Of a stretch of DNA of 64,000 nucleotides, positions 1-8,408 are shown in pieces. Each line of letters begins with the position of its first letter. Position 1 is the stretch's first letter. Position numbers and translations under genes: made by a program. Below the pieces are notes generated by a model, which was given only the letters and a program-made list of their open reading frames with translations, was not told the DNA's origin and did not search any database. Source of the stretch: JAGDMJ01 sp963809695 (GTDB taxonomy: Bacteria > Bacteroidota > Ignavibacteria > UBA10030 > UBA6906); the NCBI GenBank assembly GCA_963809695.1, contig CAWEKI010000010.1:434001-498000 (forward strand). The letters are read 5' to 3'.

Positions 1-266
1 AAGCCAATGAGGTCGATTCATGTTTTTCAACCGTTGCAGTGGAGCCGCGGCCTTTGGTTGACCGCTTGACTTTCAAAGGAGAGCGTCCCGCAACCATTGA
101 TCGTATCATCTATCCTCATCTCCCTCGCCCTTGTTTTCTACACACGAATGTACCTGGGGATGCGGTAGTGATACCGGGTGACGGGTGGATCAAGACAAGG
201 GAGTTCCTCCCGGGAAAGAAGCTTGAGGTAACTGTTTGTCGTTCTCGCGTCCCCCGGAAGCACCTC
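1..266. other. Leading stretch without a supported gene
   Basis: No convincing coding region or promoter is visible here. An open frame continuous with the following gene runs back to about position 39, but its translation has no signal peptide, no family resemblance and no ribosome binding site. I treat it as non-coding upstream sequence of the beta-helix pseudogene. A GGAAG-like ribosome binding site lies at about 256-260, just before the chosen start at 267. Confidence 0.5.
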
Positions 267-2172
267 ATGAATGGGACCACACTCATCAACGTGCACGCTG
301 GCATCGGGCTTCCCCTCATTCCCAGGCTGTGCATTGCGATCCGTTTCTTGCTCACTGTCGGTACGCTTATCCTGCTTGGTAGCTCCCGTGCCACCAGCCA
401 GGTGTGTTTCAGCCCGACGGATGATCTCATGCTTCCCTCAAACAGCACCCTCACACACTATCCCGGCACCTATGAAGTGAAGGATACGCTCACAGATGGC
501 GTGCTCCGCATCGAAAATGTACGTGATGTCACCATCGAGGGTGCGGGTGTAACGTTGAAGGGACCAGGCGCGACGGGCTACGCGATTGTCGTGAAAAATT
601 CCTCCCGGGTCACGATCACTGGCTGAAAGGCGAAGGACAACGCTCGCTCCGACGCCGGCTTGATCGACGTCTGGAGCGATGTGTCCCAGGCGCACGGAGG
701 CGGCGTGCTCTTTAATCGAAGTCGAAACGGCATGGTTTCGCAATGTGTGTTCACGGCCTCGAACGATGGCGTGGCCCTCTATCATTGCAGTACCATGACA
801 ATCGCTCACAACGATCTCTCACGCAATACCGCCTACGCTGTCCGCATGTTCTACACCGATAGTTCCGTGATCCTGGGAAACAATGGCTCTCATTCGTATC
901 GCGAGAACCCCGTCAACAGCGACGCGGGCGCCCTGCTTATGATCATCTCTAATGCCAACCGTGTCGAAGGAAATGATTTCACCTACTCGAGCGACGGAGT
1001 ATTCCTGGGCCAGTACGGGTACAGCAAAACTCCGAACAACAATCTCTTCCTTGAGAATGACTGTTCGTACTCACCGCACAATGCCTTCGAGGCAACATTC
1101 GCAGCAGGGAACATCTTCCGAAAGAACAAGGCAAACTATAGCGGGTACGGGTTCTGGCTCGGATATGCAAGCCGCACCATCGTGGACAGCAATGAAATCA
1201 TCGGCAATCGGGAGCAACTGAGTGTGGGGACCGCAGGCATCGCCATTGATCGGGGGTACAACACCATAATACGACACAACCGGATTGATGACAACACGAC
1301 TGGAATTCTCCTCTGGCGGGATATCGTCAGTGTTTGCGTCCGACGGTGCCCGCTCGGAAGTCAGCTGGGACGATGCCATGCGGCTTTCGGGCGCCGCTTC
1401 ATTGCGAGTGGTGACGGAAAGCGGGTGGGACGTGAATATTCAACGATGGCGCGTCTCAGCGTCGGCCACCGTTTGGGATCTGGGGGAGAGAATGACACTC
1501 GCGTTCTGGGTTTATGCTCTGAATTCCAATGAGGGACAATTCCAGAATTTCAGTGCACGACTTGGGAATGATGGTGGAGGATACTTCGAGTTCTCTACAA
1601 CCAGCGACATGCTCTCTAACTCCATTGGTCAATGGCGGCGCATGGAGGTTCCCCTGGAAGGGAATGCTGTCTGGCGCAAATCCGCTGTCGGACAGGTTAC
1701 TCTGGGCAGCAATGCCTATGTAGAAATCCACGCTGATACGTGGGGAGGAGGATTCACGGTTTGGATCGATGGGATGTCCTTCTATCCGCTCACCTCCATA
1801 GAGAGAGACGTGCCAGCGCTGTCCATGACGCCCATTCTTGCTCAGATCTACCCCAATCCATTCAACCCATCCACCATGATCAGCTACTCGCTGCCACACC
1901 GCTCGCACGTCAGGCTCACTGTTGTGAACACTCTGGGCCAGCAGGTCGCCACATTGGTGGAGGGCGATGTCGAGCCGGGGTACCATGACGTCACGTTCAA
2001 CGCGAGCAATCTGGCGAGCGGCGTGTACTTCTATCACTTGCGGGATCCGGAAAGCGGACTCGGTCTCCGCGAATCGCGGAGACCGGACCCTTTGGACTCC
2101 GCCAAAGGGCGAGACTCTAGAAGCGGAGCCGGCGATTTTATGCAGACCCGCAAGTTGTGCTTGATCCGATAG
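267..2172 (+). pseudogene. Broken secreted parallel beta-helix protein with T9SS sorting domain
   Basis: This was a secreted, probably cell-surface protein and is now interrupted. The N-terminus has a hydrophobic signal segment ending near an SSRATSQ stretch. Then come short repeats with Asn-rich turns (for example NNLFLENDCSYSPHNAF), typical of right-handed parallel beta-helix (NosD-like) folds. An in-frame TGA at 624-626 cuts the first frame, which reopens at once. At about 1310-1325 the reading frame shifts from frame 3 to frame 1, where a jelly-roll-like carbohydrate-binding region (about 1330-1800) and a type A T9SS C-terminal sorting domain (IYPNPFNPSTMISYSLP, from about 1846) follow. 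Two independent lesions argue for a pseudogene; sequencing error could explain one of them. The substrate is unknown. The start ATG at 267 follows a weak GGAAG. Confidence 0.7.
2044..2127 (+). repeat. 84-bp palindromic in-frame insertion in the T9SS sorting domain
   Basis: These 84 bases sit inside the last conserved block of the T9SS domain, between the codons for YFYHLR and AGDFMQTRK, which are normally contiguous. They contain two perfect dyads: an 11-bp arm pair CGGTCTCCGCG/CGCGGAGACCG at 2061-2071 and 2075-2085 with a 3-base loop, and an 8-bp pair CCCTTTGG/CCAAAGGG at 2088-2095 and 2102-2109. The length is a multiple of three, so the frame is kept and 28 residues are added. The dense palindromes and clean boundaries suggest a REP-like or MITE-like miniature element; that is inference. 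Confidence 0.6.
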
Positions 2173-2701
2173 GAGAAGAGGTGCAGTTTGGGGACACTTC
2201 GCGGCCACCAACTACGGATGCCTCGCGTCGGGCCAGAACGTTGTCCACCTGCTTTTAGAGAGCTTGGAACCCAACCTTGAAGTAATCTCCACTAGAGTGG
2301 CCTGAACACGGAGAGAGTACCCCGTCATTGAGAACTGGAGTAGGGGAGAGCAGGGACCGAAGGATCCACCGCAGACCTCCACTCAGTTTCGACACATTCT
2401 TCGCGTCCGTTACTGTACTTTGGCTGGCGGAAAAAGGTGGAAGAGATGGACTCCCTGAATAGTTCATTGCTGCGATGACCTTTTCCGTAGTAATTATACA
2501 CAAAGGTAACTGGCGTGGCCAGCCTCCGTCCAACACTTGACATTCGTTGAGAATCGGTGTAACCTAGAGAGAGCTTTTTGAGACAGCCCTCTTGCCGGAT
2601 GAGCGTGGCGAGCCAGGCTGATCGCCACCTTCCGACGGAGATTTTCAGCACCACTGTAATTTGTGATTGTACATCCTCAAACGAGACTGGAGGATCGAGT
2701 C
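2173..2701. other. Intergenic region, 529 bp
   Basis: No gene supported by homology or a good start signal is visible on either strand. A 109-codon open frame on the minus strand (2325-2654) has no recognisable motif, signal peptide or ribosome binding site, and I do not call it. The last bases carry a good ribosome binding site (GGAGG at about 2689-2693) for the next gene. I could not assign a convincing promoter. Confidence 0.5.
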
Positions 2702-5110
2702 ATGACACCTATACGCTATCTCGTCATCCTTTCTTCCTTCATCCCCATTCTGGCAACGGCGCAGACTTTTGCTCCAGAGCAGCCGACGGAGGTGAGTGCG
2801 GTTGTCCCAGCGACGATTACGTTCCAAACCAATCCCACAGGCCTATCGGTAATTGTCGATGGAACTAGTCACACGACACCATACCAGACGACTTGGACGA
2901 CAGGATCGTCGCATACGATCAATACAACCAGTCCCCAGCCGGGCGCAACCGGCATCCAGTATCTCTTCAGCACCTGGAGCGATGGTGGATCGCAGTCACA
3001 CTCGGTGACCGCACCCCGGAACAACAGGACTTACACGGCAACCTTCACGACCCAGTACTACCTCACAATGTCGAGAGACCCCCTGGATGGAGGGACCGTG
3101 AGCCCTTCAAGCGGATGGCGGAACAAAGGGCAGAGCGTCTCGATCAACGCAACAGCCAACAGCGGATACAGCTTCGGCAGCTGGTCGGGCACAGGGACCG
3201 GCTCCTATACCGGGGCGACGAAAGCCGCAACGATAACCATGAACGGGCCCATCAGCCAGACTGGAAACTTCCTTCTGGTGGTGCAACCCGTCCTGTCGGT
3301 GACGCCTGCGAACCAACCGGTGAGCGGCTCGGCGGGCACGACCACCTTTGCCGTGAGCAACACGGGCACGGGCACCATGAATTGGACGGCCAGCTCGAAT
3401 CAGGGCTGGGCCACGATCACCGGCGGCGCCTCCGGCACCAACAGCGGGACGATCACCGTCAGTTACACCGCCAACAGTTCGACGACCACTTCGCGGACAG
3501 CGACCATCACCGTCACCGCCTCTGGGGCCACGGGCAGTCCGAAAACCGTGACGCTCACCCAGGCGGCAACGCCACCGCCCATTCTGTCGGTGACGCCTGT
3601 CGACCGCCCGGTTTCCGGCACTGCTGGTACCACCGATTTTGCGGTGAGCAACACGAGCGCGGGCACCATGAATTGGACGGCCAGTTCAGACCAGGGCTGG
3701 GCGGCAATCACCGGCGGGGCCTCCGGCACGAACAGCGGGACAATTTCCGTCAGCTATGCCGAGAATCCTTCGTCGACCGATTCTCGAATGGCCACCATTA
3801 CCGTGACGGCTCCCGGATCAACCGGCAGCCCGCGGGCAGTCACGATAACCCAGGCCCCGGCCCCACTGCCGGTGCTGATTCCTGATACAACCTCCGTTTC
3901 GGACGACTTCACTGGCCCCATCCTTGACGCCAGGCTCTGGAATTTCGTTAATCCGCTGGGCGACGCTACACTATCAGTCTCCTACAAGGAACTCGCGCTA
4001 GCGGTTCCGGGCGGCACCAAACACGAACCGTGGACCTCAGGCAACAGTGCGCCCAGAGTGCTACAAAATGTCAGCCCTCCGATGAACGTCAACGAATGGA
4101 CGGTCAAATTCAACACTGTACCTGCCGGTTCCAACACCACCATTCCGATGCAGGGGATGTTCTTCGAGCAGGACTCTGCAAACTTCGTGCGGACCGACAT
4201 TTTCAGCGACGGTGTCAGTGTTTACGCTTTCGCTGCCGGATTCACAAACGGACTGACGAACCCAAGCGTCTACATCAGCGTCCCAATCCCCGTTACGAGC
4301 GCACCAGTGTGGCTGCGTGTCACGAGGGGAGGCACGCTCTGGAGGGTGTATTGCTCTCTGGAAGGGTCGACGTGGTTTACTGCAGGGAGCTTCAGCCATC
4401 TGATCACGCTAAACAGGGTTGGTGTCTTTGCCGGGAATTCGGGCACGTCTCCCGAGGCTTTCACTTGCCTTGTGGACTTTTTCCAGGCGGCACTCCCTGC
4501 AAAGCCGTACCTCAGCATGCCTGAGAACGGGGCCAGCGGGGTAACCCGTCCCGTGACCTTCTCCTGGGATACCGCAACGGGTGCGGCGGAATACCGCCTG
4601 CAGGTAGCGACCGACTCAAATTTTGCAGCGAGCGTGTTTGACTCCACCGTCGTTGAAACGTCCGGCACCGTCACCGCTCTTCAGCAGACAACGGAATATT
4701 ACTGGTGGAGGGTGGCAGGCAAGAATGGCGTTGGATGGGGCCAGTTTAGTGACCCGCGTTCATTTTCAATCTCGTTGTCCGGTGTTGCTCAGGACAATGC
4801 ATTGCCCGACAGGTACGCTCTCCAGCAGAACTATCCGAATCCGTTTAATCCGAGAACAGTAATCCGTAGTCAGTTGCCAGTAGCCAGTGACGTACGGCTA
4901 GTGGTTTACGATATGCTCGGTCGAGAGGTTGCCATCTTGGTCAACGAGCGAAGAGCGGCGGGGAGTTACCAGGACACCTTCGACGGGAGCGGTCTGGCCA
5001 GCGGGACCTACTTCTATCGACTCACGGCAGGAACCCCCACGACAGGCTTGGGGCCGCGAGCAACGTCGAGCGGCTTCGTTGCGACGAAGACCCTGCTATT
5101 GGTGAAATAG
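2702..5110 (+). CDS. Large secreted multidomain surface protein with T9SS type A sorting signal
   Basis: An 802-residue protein, probably exported by Sec, then moved across the outer membrane by T9SS and anchored or released. Visible order: signal peptide (1-21), Listeria-Bacteroides/InlB B-repeat-like region (about 38-190, with TFSTWSDGG-type and GGTVSPSSG-type turns), two near-identical BACON-like domains (about 196-290 and 293-387), a concanavalin-like lectin region (about 396-600), a fibronectin III-like domain (about 600-693) and a C-terminal sorting domain starting NYPNPFNP (about 710-802). ATG at 2702 is preferred over an upstream in-frame start because it follows GGAGG and begins the signal peptide. 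A role in glycan binding or adhesion is inferred; no catalytic motif is seen. The sorting domain carries a 13-residue insertion (5033-5071) at the same place as in the preceding pseudogene. Confidence 0.8.
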   Translation: MTPIRYLVILSSFIPILATAQTFAPEQPTEVSAVVPATITFQTNPTGLSVIVDGTSHTTPYQTTWTTGSSHTINTTSPQPGATGIQYLFSTWSDGGSQSHSVTAPRNNRTYTATFTTQYYLTMSRDPLDGGTVSPSSGWRNKGQSVSINATANSGYSFGSWSGTGTGSYTGATKAATITMNGPISQTGNFLLVVQPVLSVTPANQPVSGSAGTTTFAVSNTGTGTMNWTASSNQGWATITGGASGTNSGTITVSYTANSSTTTSRTATITVTASGATGSPKTVTLTQAATPPPILSVTPVDRPVSGTAGTTDFAVSNTSAGTMNWTASSDQGWAAITGGASGTNSGTISVSYAENPSSTDSRMATITVTAPGSTGSPRAVTITQAPAPLPVLIPDTTSVSDDFTGPILDARLWNFVNPLGDATLSVSYKELALAVPGGTKHEPWTSGNSAPRVLQNVSPPMNVNEWTVKFNTVPAGSNTTIPMQGMFFEQDSANFVRTDIFSDGVSVYAFAAGFTNGLTNPSVYISVPIPVTSAPVWLRVTRGGTLWRVYCSLEGSTWFTAGSFSHLITLNRVGVFAGNSGTSPEAFTCLVDFFQAALPAKPYLSMPENGASGVTRPVTFSWDTATGAAEYRLQVATDSNFAASVFDSTVVETSGTVTALQQTTEYYWWRVAGKNGVGWGQFSDPRSFSISLSGVAQDNALPDRYALQQNYPNPFNPRTVIRSQLPVASDVRLVVYDMLGREVAILVNERRAAGSYQDTFDGSGLASGTYFYRLTAGTPTTGLGPRATSSGFVATKTLLLVK
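3293..3874 (+). repeat. Two tandem 291-bp repeats encoding BACON-like domains
   Basis: Unit 1 spans 3293-3583 and unit 2 spans 3584-3874, each 97 codons. Long stretches are identical or nearly so, for example around GGCACCATGAATTGGACGGC in both units. Each encodes a domain opening LSVTP and closing VT(L/I)TQA, with the conserved NWTASS and QGWA segments. High DNA identity means recent duplication or ongoing recombination, so copy number may vary between strains and may be mis-assembled from short reads. Confidence 0.85.
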
Positions 5111-5154
5111 TATGGCAGGGGGGGAAGGTCCGCGCCCATTTGTGATGGCAAAAT

Positions 5155-5487
5155 GTGGACGGATGTCAGCGAACGTTTGTTCATGCGTTCAAGAAAATGA
5201 TGCACTACATTGTTGCTGTTCCATCCGATGGTGATCCCGCTCCCCGGGTATGCTTCGAGTGGTTCAGCACCAATCTCCTCTTCATCAAGATCCTTAACTC
5301 CATCGCCGGGCAGAGGAGCGGAATTTCGCTTCGGCGGGTCATTTCGCTCCTCGTCTGGACCTGGACCCTCGGCGCCATGGGGACGATCCTCGGAGTCCCG
5401 CTCACCCTGGTTCTGAACCGGATATACACGGAATACGTCATCGCGGCGCAGGAGGCCGTTGCCATCGGTTCGGCAGAAATTCATTGA
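5155..5487 (+). pseudogene. C-terminal remnant of an AI-2E/PerM-type transporter
   Basis: The open frame has no credible start or ribosome binding site. Its C-terminal half (about 5310-5440) reads LLVWTWTLGAMGTILGVPL. This resembles the last membrane helix of AI-2E (TqsA/PerM/YdiK) family proteins, where a W-x-W-x-x-G-x-x-G-x-x-L-x-V-P-L pattern is characteristic. The usual seven preceding helices are missing, since members are about 340-380 residues long. I read this as a decayed gene end left between the T9SS protein and the antiporter. The family call rests on one short motif. Confidence 0.45.
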
Positions 5488-5508
5488 CAAGCCGGAACTA
5501 CCTATCGT

Positions 5509-5524
5509 CCCATGCACGCATGGG
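5509..5524. promoter_or_regulatory. 16-bp palindrome upstream of the Ca2+/H+ antiporter gene
   Basis: CCCATGC at 5509-5515 and GCATGGG at 5518-5524 form a perfect 7-bp dyad with a 2-base centre. It lies 42 bp before the ATG of the antiporter gene and about 20 bp after a TTGACA at 5484-5489. The short centre suits a dimeric regulator binding site better than a terminator, and there is no T-run. The cognate regulator is unknown. Confidence 0.4.
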
Positions 5525-5566
5525 TATTTGCCACCCGGCACGGCCGGCACAACTCAGGAGAGAAGC

Positions 5567-6706
5567 ATGAGCGCTCTGGAGGAGCAGGAGACAGCCATCA
5601 GCAAAACCGCCTCTACAAACAAAAAGGCCCATAGAAACCTTGCCCTGTGGTTCCTGGTGCTTACGCCAATGGTGCTTGTGTACAACGCAATTAATCCGAC
5701 CGGGCATACTGTCCTTTTTGTGCTCTCAGTGGCGGCGATCGTTCCCCTTGCTATGGTCCTCAGTCGGGCGACGGAATCGGTTGCGGCAAAGACGGGGGAT
5801 ATGATCGGAGGCCTGTTGAATGCCACGCTGGGTAACCTTACGGAGCTCGTGATTGCGCTGGCGGCACTCAGGGCGGGTGAGTTTGTCCTTGTGAAGGCCT
5901 CGATTGCCGGGGCGATTTTCACCAACACACTGTTCATGCTCGGAGCATCATTCCTTCTCGGCGGACTCAAGCACCCCTTCCAGGAATTCAACAAAGCTGG
6001 CGCGAGGCTCCAAACCGGTATGATGTTCATCGCAAGTGTTGCCCTGATAATTCCCTCTGCAATCGTCGACACGGGCACTTCCGTCGTCCCCGCGTTCATA
6101 CAGGATGTGAGCGTAGCACTCTCGGTCATCCTGCTGCTGACGTACGGGCTCGGACTTGTCTTCTCTCTCAAGACGCACAAGTCAGTTTTCGCGGCGCGTG
6201 CGGGAGGACACGAAGAGGATGAAGAACCATCCTGGCCGCTCAAGGTTGCTTTACCGGTGCTTGCGCTCGTGACCCTGGGCATTGCCCTGGTGAGCGAGAT
6301 CTTCGTCGAGTCGGTACAGAAGGCTTCCCTCGAACTAGGCATGAGCCCGGCCTTTGTGGGCTTCATCGTTGTGGCACTCGTCGGAGCCGCCGCGGAAATG
6401 GCCACAGCTTTCTCCGCTGCCATGAAGAACAGGCTGGACCTGAGTGTGAGCGTTGGCATGGGTAGCGCGTCACAGATCGCCTTATTTGTGGCCCCGGTAC
6501 TCGTGCTGCTGAGCTATTTTATTGCCCCGGTTCCTATGGACATGGTATTCTGGCCCGGCGCAGTAATGATGGTAATGATCGCGACCATCACGGCTTCGCT
6601 GGTGACGAGCAGCGGCCGCTCGGCGTGGTTCGTGGGAGTCTTGCTGCTCGCGGTATACCTGATCTTTGCAACAACACTTTACCTCATTCCTCCAAAGGTC
6701 GTCTGA
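5567..6706 (+). CDS. Ca2+/H+ antiporter, CaCA/CAX family
   Basis: A 379-residue inner-membrane cation/proton exchanger. It has about eleven hydrophobic segments and two inverted alpha-repeats typical of the CaCA superfamily. The first signature is around GNLTELVIALAALR (nt 5829-5870) and the second around GAAAEMATAFSAAMKNRLDLS (nt 6385-6447). In each, an acidic residue within a G-N/A-x-x-E-x-x motif is the expected ion ligand. An acidic cytoplasmic loop (GGHEEDEEPSW) separates the halves. ATG at 5567 follows AGGAGA and gives the normal family length; upstream in-frame codons would add unrelated residues. It probably exports calcium in exchange for protons. A VIT-family gene follows 63 bp later. 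Confidence 0.85.
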   Translation: MSALEEQETAISKTASTNKKAHRNLALWFLVLTPMVLVYNAINPTGHTVLFVLSVAAIVPLAMVLSRATESVAAKTGDMIGGLLNATLGNLTELVIALAALRAGEFVLVKASIAGAIFTNTLFMLGASFLLGGLKHPFQEFNKAGARLQTGMMFIASVALIIPSAIVDTGTSVVPAFIQDVSVALSVILLLTYGLGLVFSLKTHKSVFAARAGGHEEDEEPSWPLKVALPVLALVTLGIALVSEIFVESVQKASLELGMSPAFVGFIVVALVGAAAEMATAFSAAMKNRLDLSVSVGMGSASQIALFVAPVLVLLSYFIAPVPMDMVFWPGAVMMVMIATITASLVTSSGRSAWFVGVLLLAVYLIFATTLYLIPPKVV

Positions 6707-6769
6707 ACCTGACAGGCCCCGGAGTGGAAATAGTCAAGCGTGTGCCACCATTAGTAGAGGACTTCCGAC

Positions 6770-7429
6770 GTGCCGACACAAGAGATAACGACATACCGTT
6801 TTCTCAATCCTGTTGAAAGAATCTCCGAGGTCCTCTTTGGACTCGTGATGACCCTCTCATTCACCTGCACGATGAGTGTGGTGACCGGGGGCCGGGAAGA
6901 GGTCGGCACCACGCTCGTTGCCGTGCTCGGGTGCAATATCGCGTGGGGAGTGATCGACGGTATCCTGTACCTGCTCGCCGCCATTGCCGAACGTGGCCGC
7001 AAGCTTAGGATGTACACCCTGGCCATGCAGGCAGGCGACACGGAAAAGGTGCAGGCAGTCATTGCTGAGGCACTCCCGCCGTTGATCGCGAAGGTTCTGG
7101 CTCCGGAAGAAATCGAGTCAATCCGCAGGCGTCTCGTGAATCTTCCAGACCAGCCTCGGGGGAGGATGATCACCCGGGAGGATCTTGGCGGAGCGGTCGG
7201 GGTATTCGCCTTTGTTGTCCTTTCCTGCATTCCGGTGATTATCCCTTTTATCCTCGTGCAGAACCCGTTGCCGGCACTCCGTGTGTCGAATGGTATCGCC
7301 ATCCTGATGCTCTTCGTTGGGGGGTATTCGCTCGCGAAGTATGCAGGACTTGCGAAGTTTACCACGGGTGTGGTTATGGTCGTCCTCGGTGCCGCAATGG
7401 TGGGACTGACCATCGCCTTAGGCGGATAG
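6770..7429 (+). CDS. VIT/CCC1-family membrane protein
   Basis: A 219-residue inner-membrane protein resembling the vacuolar iron transporter (VIT1/CCC1, formerly DUF125) family. The N-terminus LNPVERISEVLFGLVMTLSF matches the usual opening block of bacterial VIT-like proteins. Two N-terminal helices, a cytoplasmic helical segment (about 75-130) and three C-terminal helices are predicted. The start is GTG at 6770, since GTG-CCG-ACA opens the conserved frame. Family members move Fe2+ or Mn2+, but the substrate cannot be told here. It lies between the Ca2+/H+ antiporter and a putative outer-membrane barrel, which suggests a divalent-cation homeostasis unit. Confidence 0.75.
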   Translation: MPTQEITTYRFLNPVERISEVLFGLVMTLSFTCTMSVVTGGREEVGTTLVAVLGCNIAWGVIDGILYLLAAIAERGRKLRMYTLAMQAGDTEKVQAVIAEALPPLIAKVLAPEEIESIRRRLVNLPDQPRGRMITREDLGGAVGVFAFVVLSCIPVIIPFILVQNPLPALRVSNGIAILMLFVGGYSLAKYAGLAKFTTGVVMVVLGAAMVGLTIALGG

Positions 7430-7457
7430 CACCAGGTGAAGAGGAGGGGAAAAACTG

Positions 7458-8099
7458 ATGAACTTACGGTATCTCCTGTGCCTTGCTTCGTTGTTCCTGG
7501 TTTTGCTTCCCTGGCGTGCAATTTCCGCGCCGACCGATAGTCTCGGCACCACGGGGGAGCCGTGGAGATTTTCGTTAGCAGGCTTCTACTACGCATTTCC
7601 GCATGAAGAAGATGTTCTCCTTGCGGTGGGCAGAGCAGACCACGGAAGTCTCCATTTCGAATCACGGTACAACTATGAAGGCCACCGCACCGCGTCGGCC
7701 TTCGTGGGGTGGACCATTTCCGCTGGAAAAGCCTTCACGATGGAATTGACGCCGATGGCCGGCCTGGCATTTGGCAATACGAGAGGGGTCATCCCCGCAG
7801 TTGAGATGTCCCTGGGCTACGGAATGTTTGATTTTTATGGTGAAGGGGAGTATCTCTTTGATGTCAATGACAAGTCGGGTAACTTCGCGTATACCTGGCT
7901 GGAACTGGGCGTGACCCCGAAAGACGTCATCCGTGCCGGACTGGTGGCACAGCGAATGAGGGTCTTCGAGAGTCCTCTGGTGGTGGACCGAGGGCTTTTC
8001 GCTCAGGTGATGCCCGGACCGGCAACAGTGTCCCTGTACGCTTTTAACATGTTCACCGGGAGCTGGTTTCTCACGATCGGACTCCAGGTCGCGTGGTAG
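7458..8099 (+). CDS. Putative outer-membrane beta-barrel protein, function unknown
   Basis: A 213-residue protein with a clear signal peptide (MNLRYLLCLASLFLVLLPWRA, cleavage near ISA). It then shows alternating hydrophobic/polar strands with aromatic girdle residues and ends in a Trp, as many outer-membrane barrels do. I recognise no named family. It starts 28 bp after the VIT-family gene with a GAGGAGG-like ribosome binding site, so it is probably co-transcribed with it. It may serve as an outer-membrane partner of the cation transporters; this is inference from position only. Confidence 0.65.
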   Translation: MNLRYLLCLASLFLVLLPWRAISAPTDSLGTTGEPWRFSLAGFYYAFPHEEDVLLAVGRADHGSLHFESRYNYEGHRTASAFVGWTISAGKAFTMELTPMAGLAFGNTRGVIPAVEMSLGYGMFDFYGEGEYLFDVNDKSGNFAYTWLELGVTPKDVIRAGLVAQRMRVFESPLVVDRGLFAQVMPGPATVSLYAFNMFTGSWFLTIGLQVAW

Positions 8100-8117
8100 A
8101 CAACCAATGAACAAACC

Positions 8118-8309
8118 ATGGAACAAAAGACAGAGAAAAATCCATTGTTGCCACCCACTATTGCCGAAGCAGAACTCCCGGAAGGGATTGATCGTAGGAC
8201 GTTTTTGATGCGCCATGCCGTGATCGGCGACGCAATGCTGATCACGGGCTGTGAAGAGCCGGCACAGGAGAGGAGGGAGGAGGCTGCAATCGGCCTTCTT
8301 GTTGAGTAG
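8118..8309 (+). pseudogene. Truncated Tat-signal protein fragment
   Basis: A 63-codon frame with a twin-arginine-like segment (DRRTFLMRHAVIGDAMLITGC) near residues 25-45, but the protein ends 18 residues later with no mature domain. The motif resembles Tat-type N-termini that I recall on periplasmic enzymes of this lineage, including a serine-dehydratase-like group, but the diagnostic mature sequence is absent. An Asp in the middle of the hydrophobic core would also weaken the signal. I read it as the leftover 5' end of a deleted gene. A small intact exported peptide is less likely. Confidence 0.4.
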
Positions 8310-8408
8310 AGAGACCCCCCCACGTGTGTACAGGCGTATTCCGAGGCTCTCACGAAAGGGGGGCATTATGTATTGCAAATCTCCTCAAAAGTCGCTAACT
8401 ACCCTTCT

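Noticed and set aside
624..626. The in-frame TGA as a selenocysteine or recoded codon
   Set aside because: No SECIS-like stem follows, the family has no redox Cys at this place, and a frameshift further along shows that the gene is decaying anyway.
2325..2654. A 109-codon minus-strand frame in the intergenic region
   Set aside because: No family motif, no ribosome binding site and no signal or helix pattern. It could be chance in a non-coding stretch.
2893..3885. A 330-codon open frame in another frame of the T9SS protein gene
   Set aside because: It lies wholly within the BACON/InlB-like coding region, its translation is rich in His, Arg and Gln as expected for an out-of-frame read of Gly/Thr/Ser-rich repeats, and it has no motif or ribosome binding site.
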